Positions 55,393 through 64,000 of a DNA stretch of 64,000 nucleotides are shown in pieces. Made by a program: the position numbers and the translations under genes. The notes beneath the pieces are model-generated. The model was given only the letters and a program-made list of their open reading frames with translations. It was not told the origin of the DNA and did no database searches. How positions within the stretch are numbered: position 1 is the stretch's first letter; each line of letters opens with the position of its first letter. The DNA is from Myxocyprinus asiaticus (Eukaryota; Chordata; Actinopteri; Cypriniformes; Catostomidae). The stretch covers positions 12,565,001 to 12,629,000 of the forward strand of contig NC_059382.1 in assembly GCF_019703515.2 (NCBI RefSeq), given 5' to 3'.

Positions 55393-55585
55393 AAGTTCTG
55401 TGGACAGAAATGCCTTGTTGAAGAGAGAGGTCAACAGAGAATGGCCAGACTGGTTCGAACTGACAAATTCTACGGTAACCCAGATAACCGCTCTGTACAA
55501 TTGTGGTGAAAAGAATAGCATATCAGAATGCTATGGGACCTACACAATATTAGGCAGGTGGTTTTAATGTTGTAGCTGATCGGTA
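55393..55585 (+). mobile_element. internally deleted Tc1-like element
   Basis: GTTCTGTGGACAGAAATGCC and ATGGCCAGACTGGTTCGAAC repeat the transposase text of 49890-50165. After AGAATGCTAT the sequence jumps directly to the element's right end, GGGACCTACACAATATTAGG and GGTTTTAATGTTGTAGCTGA. The catalytic half is therefore deleted and the left end is replaced by the third family at 55392. Confidence 0.78.
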
Positions 55586-57831
55586 TAATGACGTAGCTAC
55601 TTTTTTGAAGTTACTCTTATTCTTAATGCTTCATGCTTTGGAGACCTCTTATTATGTCCATGTTTTAACCAGTTTATGTTGTACAGTATGTTTCAATTAA
55701 AAGCGTTTAATTATCGCCATGATGCGTCTTTCGTCTCGTCTTCATTATCCTTGACTAAATAAACCTTAATCAGTGAACAATTTATCAGTAGTTTTGTCAC
55801 TGTTCATTTCTGATGTAAAACCTTTCCATTATGGATTTCTTTGCCAATTTGACATTTTGGATGTAGCCTTTAATGACACATTAGAAAACGTTTTAGTGAC
55901 TATACAGTATGTAAATGCTAGATATACATGCATGGCAAAACCACACATCTCAACCCAATTTACCCAAGCCAGCTGCTTCTCTCTCTGTGTTTAACAGTGG
56001 CAAAGAAGTACTAGAAGTTAAAAACATGACAGATGTAGCAACATTAACTAAGGGGCGGCGTTTCATTCCATGTCATTCTAGCCCATGTGACGATGTTTTC
56101 ATTACTAGAAACTATACTTGATCATTTATACAATGATTTGAACCATTATATCACCCACCCCTGCTACCATTAATGTTAATGTATTCCTAACGAGTATGTT
56201 TAGAGCTATTGGCCTAAATTTTTATGTCATGGTATAAAAAATAAGTGTATTTCTTCTGTAGGTCGAGCAACTTTTATAGGTATCTGGGCAAAGGAGTTAG
56301 TCAATATTAGAAGGATAACAGATTGTGATGTGGATTTAACAATAATGTGCTAATTTGAAAATATCTCTATTTTCCTCAAGGATACATCACATCGTTAGAA
56401 GCAAAACGGTCAGCTTTTGCTTTCATATCATAATTAGCGTCTTTACAGTCAATGAATTCTGATTGTCTTTGGTTCTGTCTGACAGACACTGCTACATGCC
56501 AGGATTTACAAAGGATTTCGGTCCAAAGCTCTGTATGCAATGTTCATTTGCAATGGCTCTGATAATTAAACCTTTTAAGGGCATAATGAGCTTATCGGGT
56601 GTGGGGGGGCTTCCTGCAGAAAGCGATTCTCTGCACCTAATCTCATGTGTTTCTCATCTTCAGGCTGTCAGTTAAGAGCGTGGATTTACATACATTTACA
56701 TCACGCTTCGTCGGCGTGACAATGGCGAAGTGACGATGAGTTGATAACGGCCTGAAATAATCTGCCGTGATGAGTGAAGTCCAGACCAACGGATTTTGTG
56801 GGACCCCTGAATTTAGCTTATCTTCGCACTGAGCTGCAGGTGTTGATTTTTTTGGTGTCTATTGCTCTGTTCCAAAACCTTGTGAGCCATCTTGCTGTCG
56901 ACCTGTTCATGGGCAGCTGCTTCCTAAGGCTGCATTTTACCATCATGGAACCTCTACATAGCCAGTGCTCCACACAAGATACACAAGTCACAAATTTCAA
57001 TAGAGACACAACACTTTCAAGACATAATACAATATTTTTTTTGCAACTTTTCATTATTGAATAATTTCTAATAATTTATTTTGCTTTGTCTGCATCCTTA
57101 CATTTACTTTTTTTGCATCCCCTCATTCTGGGATTGTCTTCCTTGTAAAGGATACATGTGATGCTGCCTTAGAATTAGGTGAAAACGAGGTATCTTCCTC
57201 CACTGGCAGCACACTAGGTTTTTTGCCTTTCCTGTAGATGTCCACAGTGCCGGGAATCGCTGAAAACAGATTTGCCGCATGAGCGGAGAGATCTGGCATG
57301 GCTGGAACTCAAATCACTGCTTATCCATCCTGCACAAACAGAGCAGTGATCCCCCACCTCATAAATGGCCTGTTGTTTGTCAAATATACATGTTCCCCTT
57401 TCGCACAACATTTGTCACACTGGACCAGTATCAGGCATCACTCAAGTGTAGACATTTCACATCAAAAGGAAATAAATAGGAGATTTAGACCTGTGTGAAT
57501 CGCTTTTGATATACTGTATATCAGAGCAGCTAGTCTCATCAATTATGGATTGGTGAACCTTAACCACAAATGTCCAGTCCTTGGGAGGGGGAAAAATGTC
57601 TCTTTAGAGGCAGGGCTTCTATCTTAAGTAGCTTCTGGTGTCTGGATGTCTAAATGTTTGTGCAATCTAAGTGGCAAAGTCAAGCAAGACAGATAGTCAA
57701 GGATAGATAGTTGGCATTTTTACCATTGGTGTAATCTTGGTTAAGAGGGGGGAAAATTTGAAAATGAGTGCTTATTACTAACTGCTCTCAATATAATTCT
57801 TCTGTGAAATAACTAGTTTTAAAATAAATGC
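55586..57831. other. non-coding, partly low-repeat
   Basis: 56100-56160 ends in ATTATATCACCCACCCCTG, resembling a hAT-like right end. 56390-56800 is balanced and repeat-poor, a candidate conserved segment. Frames at 56774-57064 and 57279-57498 match no family. Confidence 0.4.
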
Positions 57832-58591
57832 CAGGGTTCCCCACAGCCAAGAAAAATCTTTAAGTATCAGGGAAAAATCGTGGAAATGGATAAAATCTTA
57901 AAGATTATGTTTTTTTTTTTATTTTATTTTTTTATTAAAATACTTTCTTCTAACCAATCTTAATCTGTAGAGATAACTAGTGGTAAACCATTAGTATTAG
58001 TATAACCATTAGTAAGCCATTGATTTCCCTGGAAAGTGTTAACACTGTAGCACTTTCCAAAATTTCTCTATTTTTTTTTGAGCAGCCCGGACAGCTTGAC
58101 ACAGTAACATTGGCTCAACCAATGTCATGAATTTGGGGTGGGACTTTTTTCCCCTCACCAATGGCAGACTGAGGGTGTATTCGGAAGTCTGTTTGAAAAC
58201 AACATTTATTTTTGCAGTTCTGTTTAGTGACGGTCGTGTCGCCGAAATTACACAAAATTTCGCTTTAACTGAAATTACTAAAGTAAATATGCATTTTTCT
58301 AGCTCTGTGTAAATATTTTATTGTCTAGAAATTGATCTCTTTTATACTACAACTTTCTCGCAAAATGTAGTGTTTTCTGATTTGTAAGCAAATCATTTTT
58401 CTGAGTCGGTTCTTTTCAATGAAACAGTCCACAAATCATTCTGAAAGATTCAGTCTGAATGACATTCTGATTTAATCAGTTTGATTGTGGTGTAATTTAC
58501 AAAATATATAAATGTTCCTTGACCTTTCCAGTCATTTGTAATTACAGGATAAGTCATGGAAATCCATTGGTCAAAAAGTATGGGAACCCTG
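57832..58591 (+). mobile_element. hAT-like element, family M, unexpanded
   Basis: The ends CAGGGTTCCCCACAG and GTATGGGAACCCTG are inverted over CAGGGTTCCC. The interior at 58119-58163 holds a single minisatellite-type unit (GAATTTGGGGTGGGACTTTT with CCAATG either side), followed by GTTCTGTTTAGTGACGGTCG. It is the unexpanded counterpart of the array at 21251-22090. No target duplication is clear and no transposase is present. Confidence 0.72.
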
Positions 58592-59530
58592 AAATACTCC
58601 ACATCATTACATTTAGTTTTGTTATGGCACGTATTTGCCATTGAACACTCCTCACTCTCCAGGAGATGTTTTTTTTTTTTTTTTTTAAAGCCATCCATTC
58701 TCTTTATGTTGTTGTGATCCAGTCTACATTCATTGCATTGTTTTCCATCAAGATGAGCCCACAGCAGCATATTTAATTGCCAGTGCTAAAAGCAGATGAA
58801 GCATGCATCCAAGACTTGGCCACGAGCGATCACTCTCCACTCAGTTACCGTCCAGATAGGAACAAAATAGTGAAAGCAAAAGAAAGTGACTCCCCAAAAT
58901 TAGAGGTGGTGAAACTTGATCGATTGTCCTTGAGAGAAAAAGTGAGACTTGCTCCTTTAGCATTGATTTTTCCAACAAAAGAAAAGAGTGAGAACAAATG
59001 ATTAGAAAAAAAGGAAAGAGCTGGAGGGTCTCTGCGGTAGATGAGGAGTGGATTCTGCACAAGACGCTGGCAGCCACTTCCAATTCGGTTATGCAAATAA
59101 ATGTCTCCTCTTCCACCGAGCCATAGTCCTAAATGAGACCTGCCCGTGAATACCCATTTCCTCGTCTGCCACTGTTTATTTTTGATCAGCGGGTTTGTTT
59201 GCTCAATCACATTCACGTAAACACACATGCACCTGTATGATGAGGCACTGAGATGCTTTCGGACTTCTCTCCTGTAGCTAAACGTGCCATTGATCCACAC
59301 CTGTGTGTCCTGCATCTGCAAAGAAAGGTTTACTTGGAATGTTTCGTCTGGGTTTCTGTTTTTGTCCCCATGTTTTGTCAATATGTGAGGTTGTTTGTGT
59401 CTTCTGCAACTCAAGATGTTAAATTGGTGTCGGGAACACTGTTTGTTGGACAAAATGCGTCTCCTGGATTTCTTCCACCATGCTAGTGGCAAAAATGTTG
59501 TTGACTTTGAAACTGTTTTCAGTTTGCATT
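58592..59530. other. non-coding stretch with 215-codon open frame
   Basis: The minus strand is open at 59492-58845 for 215 codons, the longest uninterrupted frame outside transposons. Its translation has no repeats, signal peptide, membrane segment or recognised motif, and it overlaps two plus-strand frames. I do not call it a gene, but it is repeat-poor and worth alignment. Confidence 0.25.
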
Positions 59531-60058
59531 AGGAGTTGCACTGACTACTCAGCTTGTTTAACAGGCCGGTTCTGCCACTAGTCGACGTGTTAGGTGTCGA
59601 CTATTTGTGGATCATAACTTGAGTTGTGTTTGTACTATTGTATATGGTGACCGCAAAAGGAAATGTCAAATTATTTATTGGTATAAATACATTTTCTGAA
59701 TTTAAGGAACAATTTTAAAACATTTAAGAAAATTCTTCTGTCCACAAATTGTGTCCTGGTGTAGTTACATGAAAATACACTTGTAAGTGAATGACGCTTT
59801 GGACATTGAGATGGTCTGAGTTTGACTGAAATGTTCAAGTAAAAATAATTTGTAATCCACCCTGAAACTAATCAAGTGTTGTCCACAGGCTGACAGAAAC
59901 TATAAGCGAATGGGACATACATTTTTTCACTGTTTTTAACAGTGAAAGCAGCTTGAATCTAGCAATAGATGTAATGTAAACATTGACGTACTGACTAGTC
60001 AACTACTTTTTGGAAAGAATGCTTGACTCATAAAAAATTGTAGTCTTGCAAACCCTAA
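59531..60058. mobile_element. hAT-like element with exact 8-bp duplication
   Basis: The ends AGGAGTTGCACTGACTAC and GTAGTCTTGCAAACCCTAA are imperfect inverted repeats. TTTGCATT is duplicated exactly at 59523-59530 and 60059-60066. 528 bp with CTAGTCGACG and GACTAGTCAAC further inward. No transposase. Confidence 0.82.
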
Positions 60059-60880
60059 TTTGCATTTCCATGTGTTTAAAACAGCATTCATCCTCTGCTT
60101 TTCATTTAAATGCTTTCAGCCACAAAACCCACTGATGCTTTTTGTCTTCTGATAAAATTATAATTCAATGTGTCTGATTTAATAAAATATTTGCAGCATG
60201 TGTTTTGGAGATTTCTGCTGTGGCATGACTGGCACATTCACGATTTGTTTGATACGAGAAGAGAGGTGGAGTCTGTTTTTCTTTCCTTACTGAGGGAGAT
60301 TTAGCATGCGGTGATATGGCAGGTGGTAGATTCCACTCCCAGGTGGCTGAGTGAATTTAACCAAGTGTTGAATTGCCTTCTCTCCATTCTTCGCCTGCAT
60401 GTAAACACAATCTCCCCCTGTCTGACTGCGCATCCGCTGGCTTGTATTCTCTCCTGTCCTCCCGCTGATACCTTCCACAGTTAATAAAAAATGGCCCCAC
60501 AGACTTTCCAATTATATTTCAGACTTAAATGAAGACATGTTGTCAAGCAGCTTTTCACAGCTACCATAGAGAAAGCAGCGAGGATTGCAACAATATAGAC
60601 TGAGTACACTGTTGTTTTTGCTGGTTACGTTTAAAAAAAAGTTCAGTAGCTGTTTTTTAATTCTTTTAAAGACCCCTTTAAATCAAAAGTTTAGTTTTAG
60701 TGCATGTCTATTAGTTATTTGCTAGTGGACTCCTAAAAAGTCGACAAATCAAACTTTTAGCTGGTGTACACATTTAAAATGTACAGTCTTTCTCATCTGA
60801 AACCAAAATGTTGACCAAAATATTAAACATGTTTACATGCACACCAATATGCTGATATAAAGCCCAAAAGACGTGAAGAA
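60059..60880. other. non-coding stretch
   Basis: No gene recognised. 60290-60520 is balanced and repeat-poor. Confidence 0.4.
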
Positions 60881-61005
60881 GTACAAGTTAAGCTCAATTG
60901 ACATTTGCATATGCGGCTGTTGATTACGACAAAAAATATTTGCCAAGTAAAAATGATTTTTTTTGTGATTATCAACATTATTATACAAATGCAGAGATTA
61001 ACTTT
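60881..61005 (+). mobile_element. family Y miniature element, compact copy 4
   Basis: The left arm TACAAGTTAAGCTCAATTGA and right-arm text GTGATTATCAACATTATTAT then CAAATGCAG match the two arms of copy 3, brought close together. It is an internally deleted copy. Confidence 0.6.
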
Positions 61006-61815
61006 ACCCAAATACATCAACACTGGAAAGAAAACTGCCTTTGTGAAGCAATTTCATGGGGTCTTTAATGTGTTTTTGTCTGAGGTTTGTTGATAGGGTG
61101 GCATATGGTTAACTCTGCATCTTTTCTTCTTTGGTAATACAAGATCACAACACCTGTGTTCTTTTCCTCACAACAGTCCTGCTATAAAAGCCCATAAAGG
61201 GCCATGTCTCAAAGGGCTGAATGTACAGCCCCTGCTAATAAGACGCATAAATCTCAAGGCGAGCAACAGCTGCTTTCGCAAACTACATTTAAACACAGTT
61301 TTATTGGCGCTCAGACAGGACCTGCCCCTTCCATGCCTGTCATAAAACAGGCCTTATCGTGGCATTTACTCATTGTGCTGGGTGCACAGCGCGTATTAGC
61401 CACTGACCAAGCTTAGGACGGGCAGTAAAAAGGCCACTTGTTCAGTCAATTAACAGTAATGGTGTTTAATGGCAAAGTAGCGCTACCACCTAGGGTGTTC
61501 CACAGGGGCTTTTAATGGCATTGGCCCCCTGAGCCTAGGGAGAATTTGCGCAATTTTCCATCTTGCACCGTGAGCTGCCACGTATGGTGGGCTAATTAAT
61601 TCCCCACCACATCAGAACACTTTAAGGCCACTCAGCACGCTGGCTTGTTTCGCATCGATCTGTGTGTGCTGAGCACGGGGTCTCACCACCCCACATCCCC
61701 TCAGAGTATTGGGCACAGACGCAAAAGCTAACACATAAAAGGTCAGAGCTATTTCAAATGCAGCATTGTTGCATTTGCAGGCAGCCTGTAATCAGATTCA
61801 AAATGCCTTTCACAC
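61006..61815. other. low-repeat block
   Basis: 61090-61800 has balanced composition, no recognised repeat and motifs such as GGGCTAATTAATTCC. It is one of the better candidates for conserved regulatory sequence. The frame at 61204-61416 matches no family. Confidence 0.4.
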
Positions 61816-61920
61816 CTAGAGGTGGGAATCTTTAGCTACCTTGCGATTCAATTTGATTTTGATTCAGATAGCCACTCTCAGATTCCAAATGAGTCAGCAA
61901 CAGTGAAAGGGCACAAATCA
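61816..61920 (+). mobile_element. hAT-like left-end fragment
   Basis: TAGAGGTGGGAATCTTTAGC then GATTCAATTTGATTTTGATT resembles the start of a common fish hAT repeat, from memory. No right end found. Confidence 0.5.
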
Positions 61921-61928
61921 TTTGTGAG

Positions 61929-62025
61929 TTAAAGGGATACCTTACCCAAAAATCAAAATGATGTCCTCATTTAAATAAAATAAAAAATGTGTGTGGGGGG
62001 GGGGGGGGGTAAACTAACACTTTAA
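61929..62025 (+). mobile_element. very short AAAGGGATAG family copy
   Basis: TTAAAGGGATACCTTACCCA and GTAAACTAACACTTTAA mark the two ends, with about 60 bases between them. A G run (61997-62010) lies inside. Confidence 0.75.
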
Positions 62026-62928
62026 GGTGGCTCGTGGCCAAAAATCATATTGAAATATGTCTGCTCTGACCAGCTAATAGAAATACAATAAGTGGCTTTA
62101 AAAATCAAGTATCAGAGACTTTCATTCTGTGTAAATCAAATGGTGTCAGAGTGAACTTAAACTTTGGGCCTTTTTGCATGGTTGCACACCGCATGACACT
62201 TATCTGTATCTCTGATCTCTTGTTCTGCATATGCTTTCTCAATAAACAGAATTATTCATTAAAAGTCAGGCTTGATCCAGAATCCATTGTGATTTTTTTA
62301 TTTATTTATTTTTTATTTTTTTGTGCACCAGGGGTATTCAATTAAAGTTCCAAGAGGTCCGGTCTCTAGATTTCCTTCCCAGCAATGGTCCGGACAATAA
62401 CTTACATGGTGTTAGTTCTCAGTATAGCTGAAGTCCAAAGAGTCTCTTTGAAACTGGACAAGGATTAGGACACTGGGGCTTCAGAGACAAAGCCAAAGTA
62501 GTGGGGTTTAGGGGATCTTCTACCAAAAGATTAAAATATTTCAATGAGTTCATCAGTCGAGAGCACTTTGTTATAAATATTAAAAGATAAAATCTGCTGT
62601 TCATTTTGAAGCTGAATGACAACAGTCCAGTATTTGTGTTTGAATATTTTTAGAGACTCAAGGGCATAGGAGGTCTGGTGACTATTAGGGAAATATATTG
62701 TTTTGGGGTTCAGGGGTATCCCCTCAGAGAAAATTTTGGAAATGTAAAAGATTGAATGGACCATTTTTACATTTTCCTTAAAATGAAAATCTACCAACAA
62801 CAAACAATGTACAGACCTGGGAGGGAGACAAGGGGAGGAAAAAAAAAGAGAGGGAAAGGCCAACACGGAGCGACAGTGGGAGAGAGGGAGGAGAGAGAGA
62901 AAAAAAAACGTACTCGCCGGTTCTCTGA
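62026..62928. other. non-coding stretch
   Basis: GGGGTATTCAATTAAAGTTC near 62331 resembles a repeat end. A purine-rich patch follows at 62820-62908. No gene recognised. Confidence 0.4.
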
Positions 62929-63335
62929 TACGCCGTAGCCTGGTCCTCGGTCACTCCTCCACCCTCTAGTGGATGACAGCCGCTTCTCCCCGGGTGGATT
63001 GGAGGCAGTCCTCCGGCCCCTGGGGTACGGAATTCCCCACTGCGTTTTGGTGGATGGTAGGGGTCTCCACCGCCCCTATCAGCGGTTCTCCCGCTCCAGG
63101 CAGTCGGCAGTGAGCCCCTCCCTGCTCGTGGATGACGGTCTTCTCTTTGACCCCGCCGCGTTTTAGCGGTCGGTAGGGGTCTCCTCCGCCTCTGGCAGTG
63201 GCCCAACCACTGCAGGCGGTCGGTAGGTAGCCCCTCCTCCCCTCGTGGTCGGCGGTCGTTCCTCTGCTTTCAGATGGCCGGGCTCCTCAGTCCCCCGGTG
63301 GACGGCCGCGGCTGCTCGTTTGGGGTGGATGGTAG
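62929..63335. repeat. GC-rich block with internal imperfect repeats
   Basis: This block is sharply more GC-rich than the rest of the window. Variants of GGTAGGGGTCTCC recur near 63056 and 63172, GGTCGGTAGG recurs near 63169 and 63219, and GTGGATGA-type text recurs near 62968 and 63128. The minus-strand frame 63206-62778 is Arg/Gly/Pro-rich and reflects composition. It may be part of an LTR or a GC-rich repeat; I do not recognise it. Confidence 0.5.
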
Positions 63336-63339
63336 TGGT

Positions 63340-63455
63340 AGTTATGTCTTAGTTGTTGAATCTTTTTATGTTCATACAAATATTTACACATGTTAAGTTT
63401 GATGAAAATAAAAGCAGTTGAAAGTGAGAGGACATTTCATTTTTTGCTGAGTTTA
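63340..63455 (-). mobile_element. Tc1/mariner-type terminal fragment
   Basis: CATACAAATATTTACACATG, TTAAGTTTGATGAAAATAAA and AGCAGTTGAAAGTGAGAGGA followed by CATTTC resemble, in reverse complement, the end of a fish Tc1-like family from memory. No transposase adjoins. Confidence 0.5.
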
Positions 63456-64000
63456 TATTGCTGCTCACTGTATTTCTTCGCTATGGTCTACTATCAAATA
63501 ACCGCGTCTGCAATTCTGTGCGCAGCGCACGAAAGGGTATAAATGAAGCGTGTTCAGTAAAAGAGACAAGTATTCGAAGATACAGCACTGAAAGATCAGT
63601 GCTATCTATACACATCTTTGTTGTTTTGTAGCACTGATCTCTTGAGGTATAGAAACGGTGAGATGGGGCAGCAAATGTCAAGATGTCTCACGGTCCGGAT
63701 ATAACCACGCCGAGGTCAGGACCTGGACGGCGGTCCGCTATTTGGTGATTGCTGTCCTACACCATCCACTCTTCTGCTGTGTTACTAGATAGCAAGTACT
63801 CTAAGAAGAGCTTTCTGTACTTTTCCATGAATCTAGTCGCCCCCTTTTACCTTGAATATAAAAGCGGGCCTGTTATCTGTGGGGGCCGCCCGGCCCCCTT
63901 ACATACTAAAGAGACAGCTATTATCCCTCAGGCTTTTCTTTCACAGAAGAAGAAGAGCGAACGGACTAAGATTAGGCACAGCCAAGGTGTGGGATCGTGC
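63456..64000 (+). promoter_or_regulatory. possible TATA promoter or LTR region
   Basis: TATAAAAG lies at 63857-63864, followed 25-40 bases downstream by GGGGGCCGCCCGGCCCCC (63880-63897), a GC palindrome. GTATAAATG lies at 63538. AGCACTGAAAGATCAGTGCT (63584-63603) is a perfect hairpin with an 8-bp stem. Such features could belong to a host promoter or the LTR of a retroelement continuing beyond the window edge. Nothing downstream is visible to decide. Confidence 0.35.

Noticed and set aside
48976..56160. A single 7-kb hAT element running from AGAGGGGTGGGC to CACCCACCCCTG
   Set aside because: The two ends are weakly inverted, but flanking duplications do not match and no transposase is seen; two unrelated fragments are more likely.
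62778..63206. Arg/Pro/Gly-rich 142-codon protein
   Set aside because: Composition follows the GC-rich block, with no conserved motif or start context.
1..64000. CRISPR array, operon or bacterial defence system
   Set aside because: The repeat content and splice-like signals are those of a fish genome; no spacer-repeat array or bacterial gene order exists here.

Overview
The window looks like non-coding nuclear DNA from a teleost fish, most probably a cyprinid (carp, goldfish or zebrafish relatives). I base this on the kinds of repeats present: DD34E Tc1-like transposons, hAT, Harbinger-like and piggyBac-like miniature elements, and L2/CR1-type LINE fragments. There are also tRNA-derived SINEs, long AT, CA and GA microsatellites, and many copies of a miniature element ending in AAAGGGATAGTTCACCC, which I recall as abundant in cyprinids. 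The species call is recall and inference; no search was run. I recognise no intact host protein gene, rRNA, functional tRNA, operon or CRISPR array. The window is best read as intron or intergenic sequence. Almost every longer reading frame is a decayed transposon protein or a frame opened by a microsatellite.

Layout. 0.4-2.9 kb: a miniature element, a Tc1-type end and a decayed, 5'-truncated L2/CR1-type LINE on the minus strand. 4.4-9 kb: old repeat fragments and a broken THAP zinc-finger exon. 12.4-15.5 kb: a nested stack in which a palindromic miniature element was hit by a Harbinger-like element, itself hit by a Tc1-like transposon; a LINE fragment landed in the other arm. 16-20 kb: SINE-related repeats that occur twice. 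21.2-22.1 kb: a 41-bp minisatellite. 23.7-25.5 kb: a hAT-like element interrupted by a second hAT. 26.5-27.1 kb: three tandem units of about 180 bp. 30-37 kb: several miniature elements and a SINE fragment. 37.2-39.5 kb: a piggyBac-like element carrying a hAT and a Harbinger remnant with a Myb-like gene. 40.7-42.8 kb: hAT containing hAT containing SINE. 43.8-44.8 kb: an inverted, uninterrupted relative of the 37.2-39.5 kb element. 45.8-52.1 kb: miniature elements, an LTR-like unit and a Tc1 fragment. 53.1-55.6 kb: a nearly complete Tc1-like transposon with 201-bp inverted repeats, then a chimera of two other Tc1 families. 57.8-60.1 kb: two hAT-like elements. 62.9-64.0 kb: an unusually GC-rich block and a possible promoter.

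The window is most useful for dating insertions. Several elements have an empty or unexpanded relative in the same window, so target-site duplications, insertion order and the origin of the minisatellite can be read from the sequence. Between the repeats lie stretches with little recognisable repeat (about 9.3-9.6, 20.3-20.9, 22.5-23.0, 33.1-33.7, 56.4-56.8 and 61.1-61.8 kb). If any host function is encoded here, conserved regulatory sequence in these blocks is the likeliest form.
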